Below are positions 61,951-64,000 of a DNA stretch of 64,000 nt, in pieces. Position numbers and translations under genes: made by a program. The notes below the pieces were generated by a model. It ran no database searches. It was not told the origin of the DNA and saw nothing but the letters and a program-made list of their open reading frames with translations. How positions within the stretch are numbered: position 1 is the stretch's first letter; the number at the start of each line of letters is the position of its first letter. This DNA is from Lachnospiraceae bacterium (GTDB lineage: Bacteria > Bacillota > Clostridia > Lachnospirales > Lachnospiraceae): NCBI GenBank assembly GCA_024696945.1, contig JAILGF010000082.1, positions 62,001-126,000 on the forward strand. The letters run 5' to 3'.

Positions 61951-62001
61951 ACTTAAGTCAGGAGTACACAGATCCGATCAATTTAAGGAGAAACCTTTCA
62001 A

Positions 62002-63168
62002 ATGTCCTATGAAGTAGTCGATGAACCGAAGATAAATCGGTCAACGATCTTTTTAATAATACTTATAATCGTTGCCATATTTCTGATATGGAAATGGTTC
62101 TTTTATGAGCCGGTGACGGATGACAGTACAGAACCGGCAGGGTCATGCTATCACTATTCGCAGTTAAACGAAACAGAACAGAAGATATACCGTGAGCTAT
62201 ACCGCGGCTGTTTGGATTACGAATCCCAGATCAACGTTACTCCGGTGAACATGGATACCTGTGAAAAGGTGGTATATGCATTCAGATACGATCACCCGGA
62301 ATTTTTCTGGATAATGGATACCATAACCACCACGTCGTCATCGTCAGGCTTGGTTATACGTGTGGAATTCTCCGTTCCCGCAGATGCAAAAAGCAAAACG
62401 GGACTGATGGAAAAAGCGGCCGATTCCGTTCTTAAAAATATTCCCGAAAAAGAATATGACAAAGTAAAATACCTCTATGAATACATAATTAATACCACAG
62501 AATACGACACTGATGCTCCCGACCATCAGACGGCTTACAGCGCTCTTGTCGGAAAATATTCCGTCTGCGGAGGTTATTCCGCCGCATTCCTGTATCTTTG
62601 CGACAAAGCTGGAATTTACTGCGGTTATGTCACCGGAGAAATAGTCGGGGCAGAGAAGCATGCATGGAACTTTGTCCGGCTGAACGATAAGTATTACTGG
62701 GTGGATACCACCTGGGGCGATCCCAGCTATGTAAATTATACGAAGGGACCTGAGGACATATTCTATGATTACCTCTGCGTTCCTGATTCGGAGATAATGA
62801 ACGGTAGGCTTTTTTCAAACGACGAAGCATATTCGGGTCATAAAAGCTATATGACATTCGAGTATCCGAGCTGTACCGACAATTCTCTTAACTATTATGT
62901 AAAAAAAGGAATATATTTTTCATCTTATGACAGGATGTCAGTATATAACGCTATAGTTACTCAGGCCGTCGATTCTTCAAATGACATTATCATTCTTAAA
63001 TTTTCCTCGGCCGACGTGCTGCAAAGGGCGGTTGACGATATGTTTGAAGTAAATTCCTACTGGATCGACATTTCCGACACGCTTGAGTCGATATACGGTC
63101 TGCAATACCGGAACAAAAATGTCACGATAATCGGCAGGGTGAATCATCTTGTAATAAAAGTCAGATAA
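62002..63168 (+). CDS. Membrane-anchored transglutaminase-like protein
   Basis: An N-terminal anchor (about residues 14-32: STIFLIILIIVAIFLIWKWF) holds an outer domain of about 350 residues. The transglutaminase/protease core is about 150-250, with the catalytic Cys in KYSVCGGYSAAFLYLCDKAG, His in EKHAWNFVRLNDKYYWVDTT and Asp in that same VDTTWGD. The triad is intact, so cysteine-protease or cross-linking activity at the surface is plausible. It differs from the larger enzyme at 12941: no multi-pass N-terminus and a different C-terminal domain. AAGGAG precedes the ATG. Confidence 0.85.
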   Translation: MSYEVVDEPKINRSTIFLIILIIVAIFLIWKWFFYEPVTDDSTEPAGSCYHYSQLNETEQKIYRELYRGCLDYESQINVTPVNMDTCEKVVYAFRYDHPEFFWIMDTITTTSSSSGLVIRVEFSVPADAKSKTGLMEKAADSVLKNIPEKEYDKVKYLYEYIINTTEYDTDAPDHQTAYSALVGKYSVCGGYSAAFLYLCDKAGIYCGYVTGEIVGAEKHAWNFVRLNDKYYWVDTTWGDPSYVNYTKGPEDIFYDYLCVPDSEIMNGRLFSNDEAYSGHKSYMTFEYPSCTDNSLNYYVKKGIYFSSYDRMSVYNAIVTQAVDSSNDIIILKFSSADVLQRAVDDMFEVNSYWIDISDTLESIYGLQYRNKNVTIIGRVNHLVIKVR

Positions 63169-63197
63169 ATATTTTAGATATTTGTTTATTTTGCATA

Positions 63198-63226
63198 TTG
63201 ACTAAAATAGGAGGTTATGTTATCTT
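63198..63226 (+). promoter_or_regulatory. Extended -10 promoter for the riboswitch-pflB transcript
   Basis: -35 TTGACT (63198-63203), a 17-bp spacer, and -10 TATCTT (63221-63226) with TG at 63218-63219. The predicted start near 63233 falls right at the 5' end of the riboswitch. Confidence 0.75.
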
Positions 63227-63234
63227 AATAAATG

Positions 63235-63318
63235 GAACAGGGCTCTGACGGATGAGTATTCGTAGATTTAACTACGGTGAGCCTGTTCAGTAAGATTTAA
63301 GCCGACCGTCTGGGCAGT
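63235..63318 (+). ncRNA. ZTP (pfl motif) riboswitch
   Basis: P1 is formed by GAACAG with GCTC (63235-63245) against GAGCCTGTTC (63279-63288). P2 is CGTAG (63261-63265) with CTACG (63272-63276). The conserved 3' block GCCGACCGTCTGGGCAG begins at 63301. GACGG (63247-63251) pairs with CCGTC (63306-63310) as the expected pseudoknot. The class senses ZMP/ZTP, which build up when 10-formyl-tetrahydrofolate is short. Placement in front of pflB, the main source of formate, fits the family that gave the motif its first name. Confidence 0.9.
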
Positions 63319-63350
63319 GTTTTCGTTTGAAAGCACTGCCTTTTATATTT
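63313..63350 (+). terminator. Riboswitch-controlled intrinsic terminator
   Basis: GGCAGTGTTTTC (63313-63324) pairs with GAAAGCACTGCC (63329-63340) in a 12-bp stem with a GTTT loop, followed by TTTTATATTT. The 5' arm takes in the conserved TGGGCA of the ligand-binding site, so ligand binding and termination compete. The class normally acts as an on-switch. Confidence 0.9.
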
Positions 63351-63452
63351 CTCTTTATCACGCTAACGTGGTAGTAGGATATAAAAGGCTAGAATAACTG
63401 TGGGATACTTTTATATAGAAAAATCAGATTTAAATGTCAGGAGGTCACTACT

Positions 63453-64000
63453 ATGGAAGCTTGGGCAGGATTCAAAGGTGAAACATGGAAGAACGAGATC
63501 AACGTTAGGGATTTTATACAGCAGAATTATACACCGTATGAGGGAGATGAGAGCTTCCTTGAAGGTGCAACAGAAAGAACAAGTGAACTTATGCATAAGC
63601 TAAATGGCCTGTTCGAGCTTGAACAGCGTTTCGGCGGCGTGCTTGATATCGATACCCAGCATGTAACTTCCTTGCTTAACTATAAGCCCGGATACCTTGA
63701 TAAAGATAAAGAGCTTATTGTAGGTCTCCAGACTGACCGCCCCTTAAGACGTGGTGTAAACCCCTTCGGCGGACTTAACATGACCAGAAAAGCATGCCAG
63801 GCATACGGCTATGAGCTTTCGGAAAAGGTAGAAGAGGAGTTTTTATACCGTACAACACATAATGACGGTGTATTCCGTGTATATAGTGACGAGATCAGAA
63901 AAGCCCGTCATGTCGGCATCATAACCGGACTTCCCGATGCATACGGCCGAGGCAGGATCATAGGCGATTACAGGCGTGTGGCTCTGTACGGTGTGGACCG
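63453..64000 (+). CDS. pflB: Pyruvate formate-lyase, N-terminal part (3' end outside window)
   Basis: Glycyl radical enzyme that splits pyruvate with CoA into acetyl-CoA and formate. The first 182 residues are present (MEAWAGFKGETWKNEINVRD, DIDTQHVTSLLNYKPGYLDK, GLQTDRPLRRGVNPFGGLNM, GIITGLPDAYGRGRIIGDYR), all PflB landmarks. The catalytic cysteines and the glycine radical site lie beyond the window. AGGAGG (63439-63444) is 8 bp before the ATG. Expression is controlled by the upstream ZTP riboswitch. Confidence 0.96.
   Translation, partial: MEAWAGFKGETWKNEINVRDFIQQNYTPYEGDESFLEGATERTSELMHKLNGLFELEQRFGGVLDIDTQHVTSLLNYKPGYLDKDKELIVGLQTDRPLRRGVNPFGGLNMTRKACQAYGYELSEKVEEEFLYRTTHNDGVFRVYSDEIRKARHVGIITGLPDAYGRGRIIGDYRRVALYGVD

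Noticed and set aside
63400-63603. A 67-residue plus-strand frame upstream of and overlapping pflB
   Set aside because: Out of frame with pflB, whose family N-terminus and AGGAGG site at 63439-63444 clearly define the real gene.

Overview
The window is a chromosomal stretch from an anaerobic, flagellated, monoderm Firmicute. The best fit is a motile member of the Lachnospiraceae (Butyrivibrio/Roseburia type). This is inferred from the gene set: CodY directly upstream of a single large fla/che locus of clostridial order (flgB to the motility sigma factor), the [FeFe]-hydrogenase maturase HydE, pyruvate formate-lyase behind a ZTP (pfl) riboswitch, and strong AGGAGG-type ribosome binding sites. 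No mobile element, CRISPR array, rRNA or prophage is visible. The only tRNA seen is tRNA-Leu(UAG).

Layout. 1-3100: end of a YigZ-family gene and a class A penicillin-binding protein, closed by a strong terminator. 3261-6302 (minus strand): small membrane protein, RarA, and a membrane-anchored glycosidase-like protein. 6369-6744: divergent promoters, tRNA-Leu, a terminator, and a dyad over the next promoter. 6745-10868: a fused ABC transporter and hydE. 10921-15814: a moxR / DUF58 / transglutaminase-like operon. 15944-18805: topA and codY; codY has two CodY-box-like sites at its own promoter.

18944-52522 is the flagellar and chemotaxis locus. First come the rod, MS-ring, switch, export-ATPase and hook genes (flgB C, fliE F G H I J, a MotE-like gene, fliK, flgD, a TIGR02530-type gene, flgE). 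A terminator follows flgE. Next come flbD, motAB, fliL, fliM, fliY, the export gate (fliO P Q R, flhB, flhA), flhF and flhG, a PilZ protein, a receiver-less cheB, cheA W C D, fliA (sigma-28), a DUF342 protein and three small or poorly known genes. cheY and cheR are absent. Several gaps in this locus carry short hairpins built on a C-GAA-G core.

52584-55291: a Thr/Pro-repeat surface protein with an MltG-like tail, and a cytosolic LacI-type sensor fused to GGDEF. 55316-59738: an amino-sugar block (glmM, a GntR/UTRA regulator, nagB, a PTS IIC-like permease) behind a promoter next to two striking inverted repeats. 59817-60361: two small orphan genes. 60457-61848 (minus): a GAF-GGDEF diguanylate cyclase, divergent from a membrane-anchored transglutaminase-like protein (62002-63168). 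63198-64000: promoter, ZTP riboswitch with terminator, and the 5' end of pflB, which runs off the window.

Themes. Motility is wired to nutrient state (CodY next to the locus), to c-di-GMP (PilZ protein inside the operon, two GGDEF proteins nearby) and possibly to sugar sensing (LacI-GGDEF next to amino-sugar genes). Functions rest on motif recognition by eye; no database search was run.
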